This document shows positions 25,392 through 31,892 of a DNA stretch of 47,426 nt, one piece after another. The DNA lies in the NCBI GenBank assembly GCA_015229005.1, contig JADGCL010000018.1:1-47426 (forward strand), in the 5' to 3' direction. The position numbers and the translations under genes are program-made. This DNA is from Magnetococcales bacterium (GTDB lineage: Bacteria; Pseudomonadota; Magnetococcia; Magnetococcales; JADGCL01). The notes under the pieces are model-generated. The model did not search any database and was not told the origin of the DNA. It saw only the letters and a program-made list of their open reading frames with translations. Position 1 is the first letter of the stretch; each line of letters opens with the position of its first letter.

Positions 25392-26261
25392 CTACTTGAG
25401 CGACAGCAACTGCAGGGCGATCGTCGGTTGTTGATTGGCCTGTGCCAGAATGGCGACCCCGGCCTGTTGAAGGATCGTGTTGCGCGTCAGTTGCGCGGTT
25501 TCCGTCGCGATGTCGGCATCCTGGATCCGCGAACGCGCCGCATCGGTGTTCTCGATCACGTTGGAAAGGCTTGCGATCACCGTCTCGAAACGGCTCATCA
25601 CCGCCCCGAGGTTGGAACGGATGTCGGAGATCGAATCGAGGGCATTGTCGATCTTGGCCAGATTCGAGTTCAGCACCGACTGCGCCGCCGCCGTGGTCCG
25701 TCCCAGACCGAAGCTGCCCAGGGTCGTCGCCGTGCCGTTGCCTCCCATGGAGACCCCCAGGGCGACGAGACTCGCCGCCCGGATCGAGAACATGATCGTC
25801 TGGTTGGCATCGGCGCCGACGTGGAAGTTGTTGCCCGAATAGGAGCCGGTCAGGAGATTGATCTCGTTGAACTGGGTCGTCGTCGCGATCCGCTGAACTT
25901 CGCTCAGCATCTGCACCACCTCGTCCTGGAGATTCTTCCGATCCCCGGAGCTGTAGGTGGAGTTCGCCGCCTGGACCATCAATTCCCGGGCGCGTTGCAG
26001 GGCATTGGTGGTCTCGTCGAGCGCCGACTCGGCCACCTGCGCCAGGGAGATACCGTCATTGGCGTTACGCACCGCCATGTTCATGCCGCGCACCTGGGCC
26101 ACCATCCGGTTGACGATCGCCATTCCCGCCGCATCATCGCGCGAGGAGTTGATCCGCATCCCGGAGGCCAGCCGCGCAAAGGTCTTGCCGAGGTTTCCCG
26201 TCGCACGCGACAGATGTCTCTGGGCGTTCAGGGAGGTGACACTGTTGTTGATGGAGAGCAT
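25392..26261 (-). CDS. Flagellin 1 (short, D0/D1-only type)
   Basis: The 289-residue flagellin begins MLSINNSVTSLNAQRHLSRA and has the conserved ARLASGMRINSSRDDAAGM. Its C-terminus has TETAQLTRNTILQQAGVAIL, then AQANQQPTIALQLLSLK. The variable D2/D3 outer domain is nearly absent (E. coli FliC is about 500 aa), so it forms a filament with a plain core. It is exported by the flagellar type III system without a signal peptide. A strong AGCGGAAGGAG site precedes the ATG. It differs from flagellin 4 at only a handful of residues and shares a 426-bp identical tract with it. It is the last of four tandem flagellin genes. Confidence 0.97.
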   Translation of the reverse strand: MLSINNSVTSLNAQRHLSRATGNLGKTFARLASGMRINSSRDDAAGMAIVNRMVAQVRGMNMAVRNANDGISLAQVAESALDETTNALQRARELMVQAANSTYSSGDRKNLQDEVVQMLSEVQRIATTTQFNEINLLTGSYSGNNFHVGADANQTIMFSIRAASLVALGVSMGGNGTATTLGSFGLGRTTAAAQSVLNSNLAKIDNALDSISDIRSNLGAVMSRFETVIASLSNVIENTDAARSRIQDADIATETAQLTRNTILQQAGVAILAQANQQPTIALQLLSLK

Positions 26262-26322
26262 GGTTTACGCTCCTTCCGCTCGGGCCTGTTTCCCGGCCCT
26301 CTTGTTATCTTCCTTGACTACT

Positions 26323-26355
26323 GCTGGGTTGATCATTGAACCGGGCCAACCCCAG
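26323..26355 (-). promoter_or_regulatory. Conserved flagellin leader motif, gene 1
   Basis: On the minus strand GGTTGGCCCGG is followed by AATGATCAACCCAGC, about 62-94 bases before the flagellin 1 start. Fifteen bases (plus strand GCTGGGTTGATCATT) are identical to the same position ahead of flagellin 2. Related sequences precede flagellins 3 and 4. It is either a promoter of an unfamiliar type or a leader-RNA regulatory site. Confidence 0.55.
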
Positions 26356-26386
26356 CCCGTTCCGCACTCCCGGGGGAGTCGCGCCC

Positions 26387-26424
26387 CCGGCGGATGCGGT
26401 CCGCCCGGCGACCGCATCCGCCGG
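26387..26424 (-). terminator. Perfect 15-bp-stem hairpin after flagellin 2
   Basis: CCGGCGGATGCGGTC pairs with GACCGCATCCGCCGG across an eight-base loop. It lies downstream of the flagellin 2 stop and upstream of the flagellin 1 leader motif. It has the position of a terminator separating the two genes. Confidence 0.65.
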
Positions 26425-26449
26425 ATTCGGACCGCCGTGCCGACCCCCC

Positions 26450-26489
26450 GGTCGCGGGGAGCCCCCGGGAAATGCCCCGGCCCGCGACC
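26450..26489 (-). terminator. Second hairpin after flagellin 2
   Basis: GGTCGCGGG and CCCGCGACC form a 9-bp stem around a region that can pair again internally (CCCCGGG/CCCCGG). It begins 33 bases beyond the flagellin 2 stop. Confidence 0.5.
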
Positions 26490-26522
26490 ATATCGGGGAG
26501 CCCCCCGCATCCGACATTCTGG

Positions 26523-27389
26523 TTACATCGCCAGCAACCTCAAGGCGATCTGCGGCTGCTGGTTGGCCTGGGCCAGGATGGCCACCCCCGCCTGCTGGAG
26601 AATGGTGTTCCGGGTCAGGGCCGCCGTCTCCGTGGCGATGTCGGCATCCTGGATCCGCGAGCGGGCGGCATCGGTGTTCTCCACGACATTGGAGAGACTC
26701 GCGATCACCGTCTCGAAACGGCTCATCACCGCCCCGAGATTGGCACGGATGTCGGAGATCGAATCAAGGGCGTTGTCGATCTTCGCCAGGTTGGAGTTGA
26801 TCACCGACTGGGCGCTGGCCGTCCCCACGCCCCGCCCGAAGCTGCCGAGGCTCTGGGTTCCCCCGGAGTTCCCCATGGTGACGCCCAGGGCATTCTTGCT
26901 CGCCGCCAGGATCGAGAACTGAATGGTCTGGTTGGCGTCGGCGCCGATGTGAAAATTGTTGCCGGAGTAAGAACCGGTCAGGAGATTGATCTCGTTGAAC
27001 GTGGTGGTGGTCGCGATCCGCTGGACCTCGTTCACCATCTGCACCACCTCGTCCTGGAGATTCTGCCGGTCCCCGGAGCTGTAGGTGGAGTTGGCCGCCT
27101 GCACCATGAGCTCACGCGCCCGCTGCAGGGCATTGGTCGACTCGTCCAGGGCCGATTCCGCCACCTGCGCCAGGGAGATGCCGTCATTGGCATTGCGAAT
27201 GGCGGTGTTCATGCCCCGCACCTGGGCCACCATCCGGCTGACGATGGCCATACCCGCCGCGTCGTCCCGCGAAGAGTTGATCCGCATCCCCGAGGCGAGC
27301 CGCGCAAAAGTCTTCCCCAACTCGCGGGTGGAGCGATCCATATGACGCTGTGCATTCAGGGACGTAACGCTGTTGTTGATCGAAAGCAT
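26523..27389 (-). CDS. Flagellin 2
   Basis: The 288-residue flagellin of the short type begins MLSINNSVTSLNAQRHMDRS and ends QQPQIALRLLAM. Most of the D0/D1 core matches flagellin 1. The middle differs (ILAASKNALGVTMGNSGG, then TQSLGSFGRGVGTASAQSV), the part expected to face outward. The ribosome site is GCAAAAGGAG, seven bases before the ATG. At the DNA level it is clearly more diverged from flagellins 1 and 4 than those are from each other, especially at third codon positions. Confidence 0.97.
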   Translation of the reverse strand: MLSINNSVTSLNAQRHMDRSTRELGKTFARLASGMRINSSRDDAAGMAIVSRMVAQVRGMNTAIRNANDGISLAQVAESALDESTNALQRARELMVQAANSTYSSGDRQNLQDEVVQMVNEVQRIATTTTFNEINLLTGSYSGNNFHIGADANQTIQFSILAASKNALGVTMGNSGGTQSLGSFGRGVGTASAQSVINSNLAKIDNALDSISDIRANLGAVMSRFETVIASLSNVVENTDAARSRIQDADIATETAALTRNTILQQAGVAILAQANQQPQIALRLLAM

Positions 27390-27448
27390 GTTACCACTCC
27401 TTTTGCTCGGGTCCGTTTCCTGAACCCCTGTTTTCTTCCCTGAACTGA

Positions 27449-27480
27449 GCTGGGTTGATCATTTGACCGGGGCAACCCTA
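27449..27480 (-). promoter_or_regulatory. Conserved flagellin leader motif, gene 2
   Basis: On the minus strand GGGTTGCCCCGGTC is followed by AAATGATCAACCCAGC, 60-90 bases before the flagellin 2 start. It is the best match to the copy ahead of flagellin 1. Confidence 0.55.
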
Positions 27481-27493
27481 CCCCGTGTTCCGC

Positions 27494-27531
27494 CTCTCGG
27501 GAGACCCGACCCCGACCGGGACTCCCGAGAG
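27494..27531 (-). terminator. Hairpin after flagellin 3
   Basis: CTCTCGGGAG and CTCCCGAGAG form a perfect 10-bp stem with an 18-base loop, twelve bases beyond the flagellin 3 stop on the minus strand. Confidence 0.6.
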
Positions 27532-27542
27532 CGATTCCAGGC

Positions 27543-28460
27543 CTACATCGCCAGCAGCCGCAGCGCCATCTGCGGCTGCTGATTGGCCTGGGCCAGAATC
27601 GCGATCCCCGCCTGCTGCAGGATCGTGTTGCGCGTCAACTGCGCGGTCTCCGTCGCGATGTCGGCGTCCTGTATCCGCGAACGGGCGGCATCGGTATTCT
27701 CCACGACGTTGGTCAGACTCTGGATGACCGTCTCGAACCGGCTCATGGTCGCTCCCATGGTGGCGCGGATGTCGGAGATGGAGTCCAGGGCGCTGTCGAC
27801 CGTGGACAGGGCAGCGTTCGCCCCGGTGTCGGTGGCGATGCTCAAGGCCAGACCGGTGACCGTCGACGCCGCCACCGCCGAGTAGGCGAACGCGGCCGAA
27901 TCGAGGGTTCCGAAGCCGCTGAAATTCACCAACCCCAGTGCCGAAAGATTGGCCATGTTGAAGGTCACCTGCAGCGTCTGACCGGCATCGGCGCCGATAT
28001 GGAACTTCCCGGAAAACACCTGCCCCGACTGGATGTTCGCGCTCCCGCCCAGGAGCTTGACACCGTTGAATTCCGTCGTCTCCGCGATCCTTTGCACCTC
28101 CCGCAACATCTGCACGAACTCGTCGTGGAGATTGGCCCGATCCCCGGAACTATAGGTCGAGTTCGCCGACTGCACCGCCAGCTCCCGCATCCTCTGCAGG
28201 GCATTGGTCGTCTCGTCCAGGGCGGCCTCCGCCACCTGCGACAGCGAGATGCCGTCGTTGGCGTTGCGCACCGCCGCGTTCATCCCCCGCACCTGTGAGA
28301 CCATCCGCGTAACCACCGCCATCCCCGCCGCATCATCCCGACTGGTGTTGATGCGCATCCCCGACGCCAGCCGGGCAAACGTCCTGCCCAAGGCCCGGGT
28401 CGAACGATCCATGTGCCGTTGGGCATTCATGGATGTGACGCTGTTGTTGATGGATAACAT
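27543..28460 (-). CDS. Flagellin 3 (most divergent of the four)
   Basis: The 305-residue flagellin starts MLSINNSVTSMNAQRHMDRS and ends QQPQMALRLLAM. It keeps the D0/D1 core but has its own central region: GGSANIQSGQVFSGKFHIG replaces the shorter GSYSGNNFH of the others, and a Ser/Ala-rich AFAYSAVAASTVTGLALSI segment follows. The ATG at 28460 begins the conserved N-terminus; the frame is open for 24 codons upstream but those are not flagellin-like. The ribosome site (GGGGGCAAGG) is weaker than in genes 1, 2 and 4, which may mean lower expression or a minor filament role. Confidence 0.97.
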   Translation of the reverse strand: MLSINNSVTSMNAQRHMDRSTRALGRTFARLASGMRINTSRDDAAGMAVVTRMVSQVRGMNAAVRNANDGISLSQVAEAALDETTNALQRMRELAVQSANSTYSSGDRANLHDEFVQMLREVQRIAETTEFNGVKLLGGSANIQSGQVFSGKFHIGADAGQTLQVTFNMANLSALGLVNFSGFGTLDSAAFAYSAVAASTVTGLALSIATDTGANAALSTVDSALDSISDIRATMGATMSRFETVIQSLTNVVENTDAARSRIQDADIATETAQLTRNTILQQAGIAILAQANQQPQMALRLLAM

Positions 28461-28516
28461 TGCCTTGCCCCCAGTCTTTGACCGACCCCGGTCCCTTCTG
28501 AACCATCCCTGGTTTG

Positions 28517-28549
28517 GAGGTGGGTTGTTCAATTTGGAGGGGCCAACCC
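28517..28549 (-). promoter_or_regulatory. Conserved flagellin leader motif, gene 3
   Basis: On the minus strand GGGTTGGCCCCTCC is followed by AAATTGAACAACCCACC, 57-89 bases before the flagellin 3 start. The next bases, CTCCAAACCAGGGATGG, resemble the flagellin 4 leader (CTCCACCCAGGGATGG). Confidence 0.5.
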
Positions 28550-28652
28550 GGGCCCCGACGAGCGGAGGAGAGGTTGCGCAACTGCCGCGCCGGACCTTCG
28601 CCTTGCCCCTTCCGGATCACCCCCATCCCGGGCGATCCGTTTCCCCACCCGA

Positions 28653-29519
28653 CTAGAACGCCAGGAGTTGCAATGCAATCGTTGGTTGTTGATTGGCCTG
28701 GGCCAGGATCGCGATCCCCGCCTGCTGCAGGATCGTATTGCGCGTCAATTGCGCGGTTTCCGTCGCGATGTCGGCATCCTGGATCCGCGAACGCGCCGCA
28801 TCGGTGTTCTCGATCACGTTGGAAAGGCTTGCGATCACCGTCTCGAAACGGCTCATCACCGCCCCGAGGTTGGAACGGATGTCGGAGATCGAATCGAGGG
28901 CATTGTCGATCTTGGCCAGATTCGAGTTCAGCACCGACTGCGCCGCCGCCGTGGTCCGTCCCAGACCGAAGCTGCCCAGGGTCGTCGCCGTGCCGTTGCC
29001 TCCCATGGAGACCCCCAGGGCGACGAGACTCGCCGCCCGGATCGAGAACATGATCGTCTGGTTGGCATCGGCGCCGACGTGGAAGTTGTTGCCCGAATAG
29101 GAGCCGGTCAGGAGATTGATCTCGTTGAACTGGGTCGTCGTCGCGATCCGCTGAACTTCGCTCAGCATCTGCACAACTTCGTCCTGGAGATTCTCCCGGT
29201 CCCCGGAGCTGTAGGTGGAGTTCGCCGCCTGGACCATCAATTCCCGGGCGCGTTGCAGGGCATTGGTGGTCTCGTCGAGCGCCGACTCGGCCACCTGCGC
29301 CAGAGAGATGCCGTCGTTGGCGTTGCGCACCGCCATGTTCATGCCACGCACTTGCGCCACCATGCGATTGACGATCGCCATTCCCGCCGCGTCATCCCGT
29401 GACGAATTGATCCGCATCCCCGAGGCAAGACGGGCAAAGGTCTTGCCGAGATTTCCCGTCGCCCGGGAGAGATGCCTTTGCGCGTTCAAGGACGTGACAC
29501 TGTTGTTGATGGAAAGCAT
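28653..29519 (-). CDS. Flagellin 4 (first gene of the tandem set)
   Basis: The 288-residue short flagellin differs from flagellin 1 at only a few positions: Lys/Glu after SSGDR, Val/Ile in the C-terminal helix and the last residues (LLAF versus LLSLK). The ATG at 29519 has the strongest ribosome site of the set (AGGAGGAAGGA). The frame is open another 116 codons upstream, but that part is a purine-rich leader encoding a low-complexity Glu/Arg/Gly stretch and is not flagellin. A sigma-28-like promoter lies about 370 bases upstream (29886-29912). It shares a 426-bp perfectly identical tract with flagellin 1. Confidence 0.97.
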   Translation of the reverse strand: MLSINNSVTSLNAQRHLSRATGNLGKTFARLASGMRINSSRDDAAGMAIVNRMVAQVRGMNMAVRNANDGISLAQVAESALDETTNALQRARELMVQAANSTYSSGDRENLQDEVVQMLSEVQRIATTTQFNEINLLTGSYSGNNFHVGADANQTIMFSIRAASLVALGVSMGGNGTATTLGSFGLGRTTAAAQSVLNSNLAKIDNALDSISDIRSNLGAVMSRFETVIASLSNVIENTDAARSRIQDADIATETAQLTRNTILQQAGIAILAQANQQPTIALQLLAF

Positions 29520-29567
29520 GTTCCTTCCTCCTGTGCGGAATCCCGAATGATTCGCCGCCTGATTTTC

Positions 29568-29603
29568 TCCATCCCTGGGTGGAGGTGGATCGTTCTTTGG
29601 TAA
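29568..29603 (-). promoter_or_regulatory. Conserved flagellin leader motif, gene 4 (degenerate)
   Basis: On the minus strand GGATCTGCCCTTACC is followed by AAAGAACGATCCACCTCC, about 50-84 bases before the flagellin 4 start. It is the most degenerate of the four, in line with this gene having a separate sigma-28-like promoter far upstream. Confidence 0.4.
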
Positions 29604-29858
29604 GGGCAGATCCGGCCCCGTTCTGCTCTCCTGCTCCCCTGGGTCCTGTTCCTGCGGGCCATCCATCCCGCGACCCTTTGCTTCCCTTCTCTTTCCTTTC
29701 CCCGACTCCTGCCTGACCACCTGTCTCGCCTCTTCCTTCGTCAGACCTGCCATCAGACCCGCTGCTTCCGCTGTTTCCTGTCTGCCTGGTCCTTGCCGGT
29801 CTCCTGTCCGGCCCCGTCTTCCACCCTCTTCCATCCCGCGTTCGGCTTTCTCCGCGAA

Positions 29859-29891
29859 TTTTGCCAAAACTCCCGGCTTTTCAATTTATCG
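29859..29891 (-). repeat. 33-bp direct repeat, copy 1
   Basis: TTTTGCCAAAACTCCCGG followed by CTTTTCAATTTATCG recurs at 30005-30037 with 31 of 33 matches. It contains the -10 box of the sigma-28-like promoter at its right end and the first transcribed bases. Confidence 0.75.
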
Positions 29892-29912
29892 GCATCGCCG
29901 TCGCCCTCTTGA
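29886..29912 (-). promoter_or_regulatory. Sigma-28 (FliA)-type promoter of the flagellin cluster
   Basis: Minus strand: TCAAGAGG, 11 bases, then GCCGATAA. The -10 box is a full match to the FliA consensus GCCGATAA and the spacing is the canonical 11. The -35 box TCAAG resembles TAAAG. It points at flagellin 4 with a leader of about 360 nt. The same architecture with TCAAGTGG occurs at 45808-45834. Confidence 0.75.
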
Positions 29913-30004
29913 GCCTTTTTCCCGATTTTTCCCGCCCTCCCGCTTTTTTTTCCCCGGAACACCAGAACCGGCCCGTTTTCGGGGATTCCCCCCGTTCCGT
30001 CGAG

Positions 30005-30037
30005 TTTTGGCAAAACCCCCGGCTTTTCAATTTATCG
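30005..30037 (-). repeat. 33-bp direct repeat, copy 2
   Basis: Second copy of the 29859-29891 sequence, 146 bp away. It also ends in a -10-like GTCGATAA, but its -35 region (TCATCTTC) is not conserved. It is probably a decayed duplicate promoter/leader. Confidence 0.7.
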
Positions 30038-30220
30038 ACCGTGGGATGGCGAAGATGAGGCTTTTTTCGCAGAACGACGCCATCCGCGAGCTTTTGCCTC
30101 CGGGAGCTCCCCCCGACGATCGGACGAATGGGTGAGGATGGCCGCCGGGGAGTGGTCATAAGAGAATCATTGACGCCAACCTGAGATAATTGACAAATAT
30201 CACTTGTCGATGCACCCTGA

Positions 30221-30460
30221 GACACAGAACATCGATTTGTTCAAACCGGGCTATCGTCGGATCGGAGCAAGGACGATTCCCTGATCAACGGGGCGGCGAT
30301 GCACCACAAACCGGAGACACCGCTGCAACGGATCATCGCCACCGCCGACCGGCTGGCCTTGGAAAAGGCTGCGGACAGGGCCGAGAAGGCCCGCCTGGAG
30401 GCCCTCTCCCCCAACCTGCGGGCGATCGAGGCCTTTCGGAAAAAGCTCGGCGAGGCCCCC
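30221..30460 (+). pseudogene. Cas10-type (type III CRISPR) HD-region fragment
   Basis: Read by hand, the frame after a stop at 30218 gives GLSSDRSKDDSLINGAAMHH, then KPETPLQRIIATADRLALEK. The AA-x-HH-x-P-x-TP-LQ-x-II-x-x-ADR-L pattern is that of the HD domain region of Cas10/Csm1/Cmr2 proteins. There is no start of a full HD domain, no palm or GGDD domain, and the frame soon runs into unrelated sequence. Cas10 is normally 600-1000 aa, so this is a small internal scrap. It is followed by a Cas6 remnant and CRISPR repeats on the same strand, which supports the call. Boundaries are approximate. Confidence 0.65.
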
Positions 30461-30507
30461 CCGATCGTTCAACCAACCAGCGGACCGTTATGGGGAGAGG
30501 CCAATAA

Positions 30508-30729
30508 ATTGCTGAGATTCGGGGGCGGGGCAATCTCGCTTGGCGAGACTGGACCCGTCGTTCGGGACGGCAGCGGCAACTCATGGCCCTGGGCGGGGTG
30601 GTGGGGCGGTGGACCCTCTCGGGACCCCTGGAGGCCTTCTGGCCCTTTCTCTACCTGGGGGAGTGGCTGCACGTCGGCAAGAACGCCACCTTCGGGCTGG
30701 GGGGATATCGCCTGGAGGGTCCGGGATGA
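30508..30729 (+). pseudogene. Cas6 endoribonuclease, C-terminal fragment
   Basis: Translating the frame from just after a TAA at 30505 gives LAWRDWTRRSGRQRQLMALG, then GVVGRWTLSGPLEAFWPFLY and LGEWLHVGKNATFGLGGYRL before a TGA at 30727. W-x-DW-x-R-x-SxRQ, GGxVG and the Gly-rich GEWLHVGKNATFGLGGY are the hallmarks of the PF10040-type Cas6 C-terminus, which binds and cuts CRISPR repeats. The N-terminal ferredoxin-like domain is missing and no start is present, so the gene is truncated. It ends 11 bases before the first CRISPR repeat. Confidence 0.85.
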
Positions 30730-30740
30730 CCGTCTCTCTT

Positions 30741-30928
30741 GAAATCATCGCCCCGCCTGAAAGGGGATTGAGACCAATCCGTACAGGCGGCGGTGTACCG
30801 CCAGCCCCAACCTGAAATCATCACCCCGCCCGAAAGGGGATTGAGACAACTTCTTCAATAGCTTCAACAACAGTTTTAAGACTCATATTCCCATGAAATC
30901 ATCGCCCCGCCTGAAAGGGGATTGAGAC
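30741..30928 (+). CRISPR. Remnant CRISPR array, three repeats and two spacers
   Basis: A 34-bp repeat starting GAAATCATCGCCCCGCC and ending GAAAGGGGATTGAGAC lies at 30741-30774, 30814-30847 and 30895-30928. Copies 1 and 3 are identical; copy 2 has two substitutions. Spacers are 39 and 47 bp, an uneven pair. CCCC...GGGG can form the small stem expected for Cas6 cutting, leaving an 8-nt ATTGAGAC handle, close to the usual ATTGAAAC. Orientation follows the Cas6 fragment. No cas1/cas2 is seen. The array is probably dead or dependent on another locus. Confidence 0.85.
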
Positions 30929-30990
30929 TTCAATGGGGGAAAGTTTACAATTGTCTGTTGACAAATGATGACATTTTGGCAGCTCTCGAA

Positions 30991-31074
30991 ATGGAGCGCC
31001 GGGAGATGTCCGAACGGACGAGGATCACGGCTGACCAGGTGCTTGCCGAACTGATGGAAATCAAGGAACGAGTG
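30991..31074 (+). pseudogene. Possible phage terminase small-subunit fragment
   Basis: A short frame reads MERREMSERTRITADQVLAE, then LMEIKERV. ERT-x-ITAD-x-VLAEL is the typical end of the helix-turn-helix part of terminase small subunits. The match covers fewer than 30 residues and then the frame changes to a Rha-like fragment. Suggestive only. Confidence 0.4.
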
Positions 31075-31075
31075 G

Positions 31076-31189
31076 CGCCATTTCGCGCCGTTGGATTACT
31101 CGGACGACCGTGGCAAGCAGCAACCCCTGTACCGCCTGACCCGTGACGACGTGACCCTGCTGACGATGGGGTTCACGGGGAAGGAGGCG
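31076..31189 (+). pseudogene. Rha-family phage regulatory protein fragment
   Basis: In the next frame the translation RHFAPLDYSDDRGKQQPLYR runs into LTRDDVTLLTMGFTGKEA. The segment Y-T/S-D-x-x-GK-x-x-P-x-YRLTRD-x-x-x-LL-x-MGFTGK-x-A is the core signature of Rha/pRha phage regulatory proteins. Both ends are missing. With the preceding terminase-like piece it shows prophage debris next to the CRISPR relic. Confidence 0.65.
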
Positions 31190-31191
31190 GG

Positions 31192-31797
31192 TCACCGACC
31201 AGGATACGGGGCAGCAGGATATGGGGTGGCAGGATATGGGGCAGCAGGGCCGGGGAGATTTCCCCCCTGGCTGGGGATGGCCGGCTGGCGAGTTTCGGGA
31301 GCAGGCGGGAAGGCTGGCTGGCGAAACTCCAGGGGCAGTGCCTGGCGTACTTCTTGACGTACTTCTTGAGCGAGCTGGCGGTAGTCGACAGGGGACGGCG
31401 GCGGCAGGATCCGGTTGATGGCGGCGACCCCGCCAAGGATGATGACCCCCATGCTGACCACCCACTTCACAATCTCTACTTTGGCCGAGGCGACGGCAAC
31501 AGCAATCTCCCGCTTCAGCTCGGCCCGGGTTGCCTCGATCTCGCCGTCCAGCTCCCGGAGCCTGGTCTCCAGCTTCACGTCCAGCTCCCTGAGGTCCCGC
31601 TTCAGGCTGGCCTCGACCTCTCTGAGGTCCCGCTTCAGGCCGGCCTCGACCTCGGCCATGTCTTTCTTGGTGGCAAGGCGTTCCTCAATCAGGCTGACCA
31701 GAGCTTCAGCCTGAATCGCGGCCTGTTGCTCGGTGAGCCCGGCTTCCTTGAGTTTCTTGACGAACGCATAGGTATCAAACACAAGCGCGTTGCTCAT
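31192..31797 (-). CDS. DUF1640-type coiled-coil membrane protein
   Basis: The 201-residue protein starts MSNALVFDTYAFVKKLKEAG and goes on LTEQQAAIQAEALVSLIEER, the opening of DUF1640 (CCDC90-like) proteins. A coiled coil with repeated LKRDLREVE-type heptads follows, then one membrane segment (IVKWVVSMGVIILGGVAAI) and a Pro/Ala/Tyr-rich tail with APYPATPYPAAPYPG repeats. The ATG at 31797 after GGGGGAAAGAGG was chosen; the frame is open to 32016 but that part overlaps bpt. In mitochondria relatives affect the calcium uniporter; the bacterial role is unknown. Its tail ends right against the prophage/CRISPR relic, so the Pro-rich C-terminus may be recent. Confidence 0.8.
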   Translation of the reverse strand: MSNALVFDTYAFVKKLKEAGLTEQQAAIQAEALVSLIEERLATKKDMAEVEAGLKRDLREVEASLKRDLRELDVKLETRLRELDGEIEATRAELKREIAVAVASAKVEIVKWVVSMGVIILGGVAAINRILPPPSPVDYRQLAQEVRQEVRQALPLEFRQPAFPPAPETRQPAIPSQGGNLPGPAAPYPATPYPAAPYPGR

Positions 31798-31892
31798 GCC
31801 TCTTTCCCCCCGCTTCCCAGTGTATCCCGGAATGTCCGCAAATTTCCACTTGCATCCGACCGGGAACAGGGGCAGATCAACCCGGGAGAGAT

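Larger units (their letters stand above)
29520..30220. other. 700-bp non-coding leader and upstream region of the flagellin cluster
   Basis: 29600-29850 is a strongly pyrimidine-rich stretch on the plus strand, so the flagellin 4 leader RNA would be A/G-rich. Beyond it lie a sigma-28-like promoter, two copies of a 33-bp repeat and, at 30191-30209, an imperfect palindrome GACAA-N7-TTGTC. I see no convincing gene. Confidence 0.6.

Noticed and set aside
26330-26355. Sigma-54 promoter in the flagellin leaders
   Set aside because: TTGGCCC resembles a -24 element, but no GC at the -12 position occurs with proper spacing in any of the four leaders.
29520-29867. 116-codon in-frame extension of flagellin 4
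   Set aside because: Low-complexity Glu/Arg/Gly sequence; the conserved flagellin N-terminus and a strong ribosome site are at 29519.
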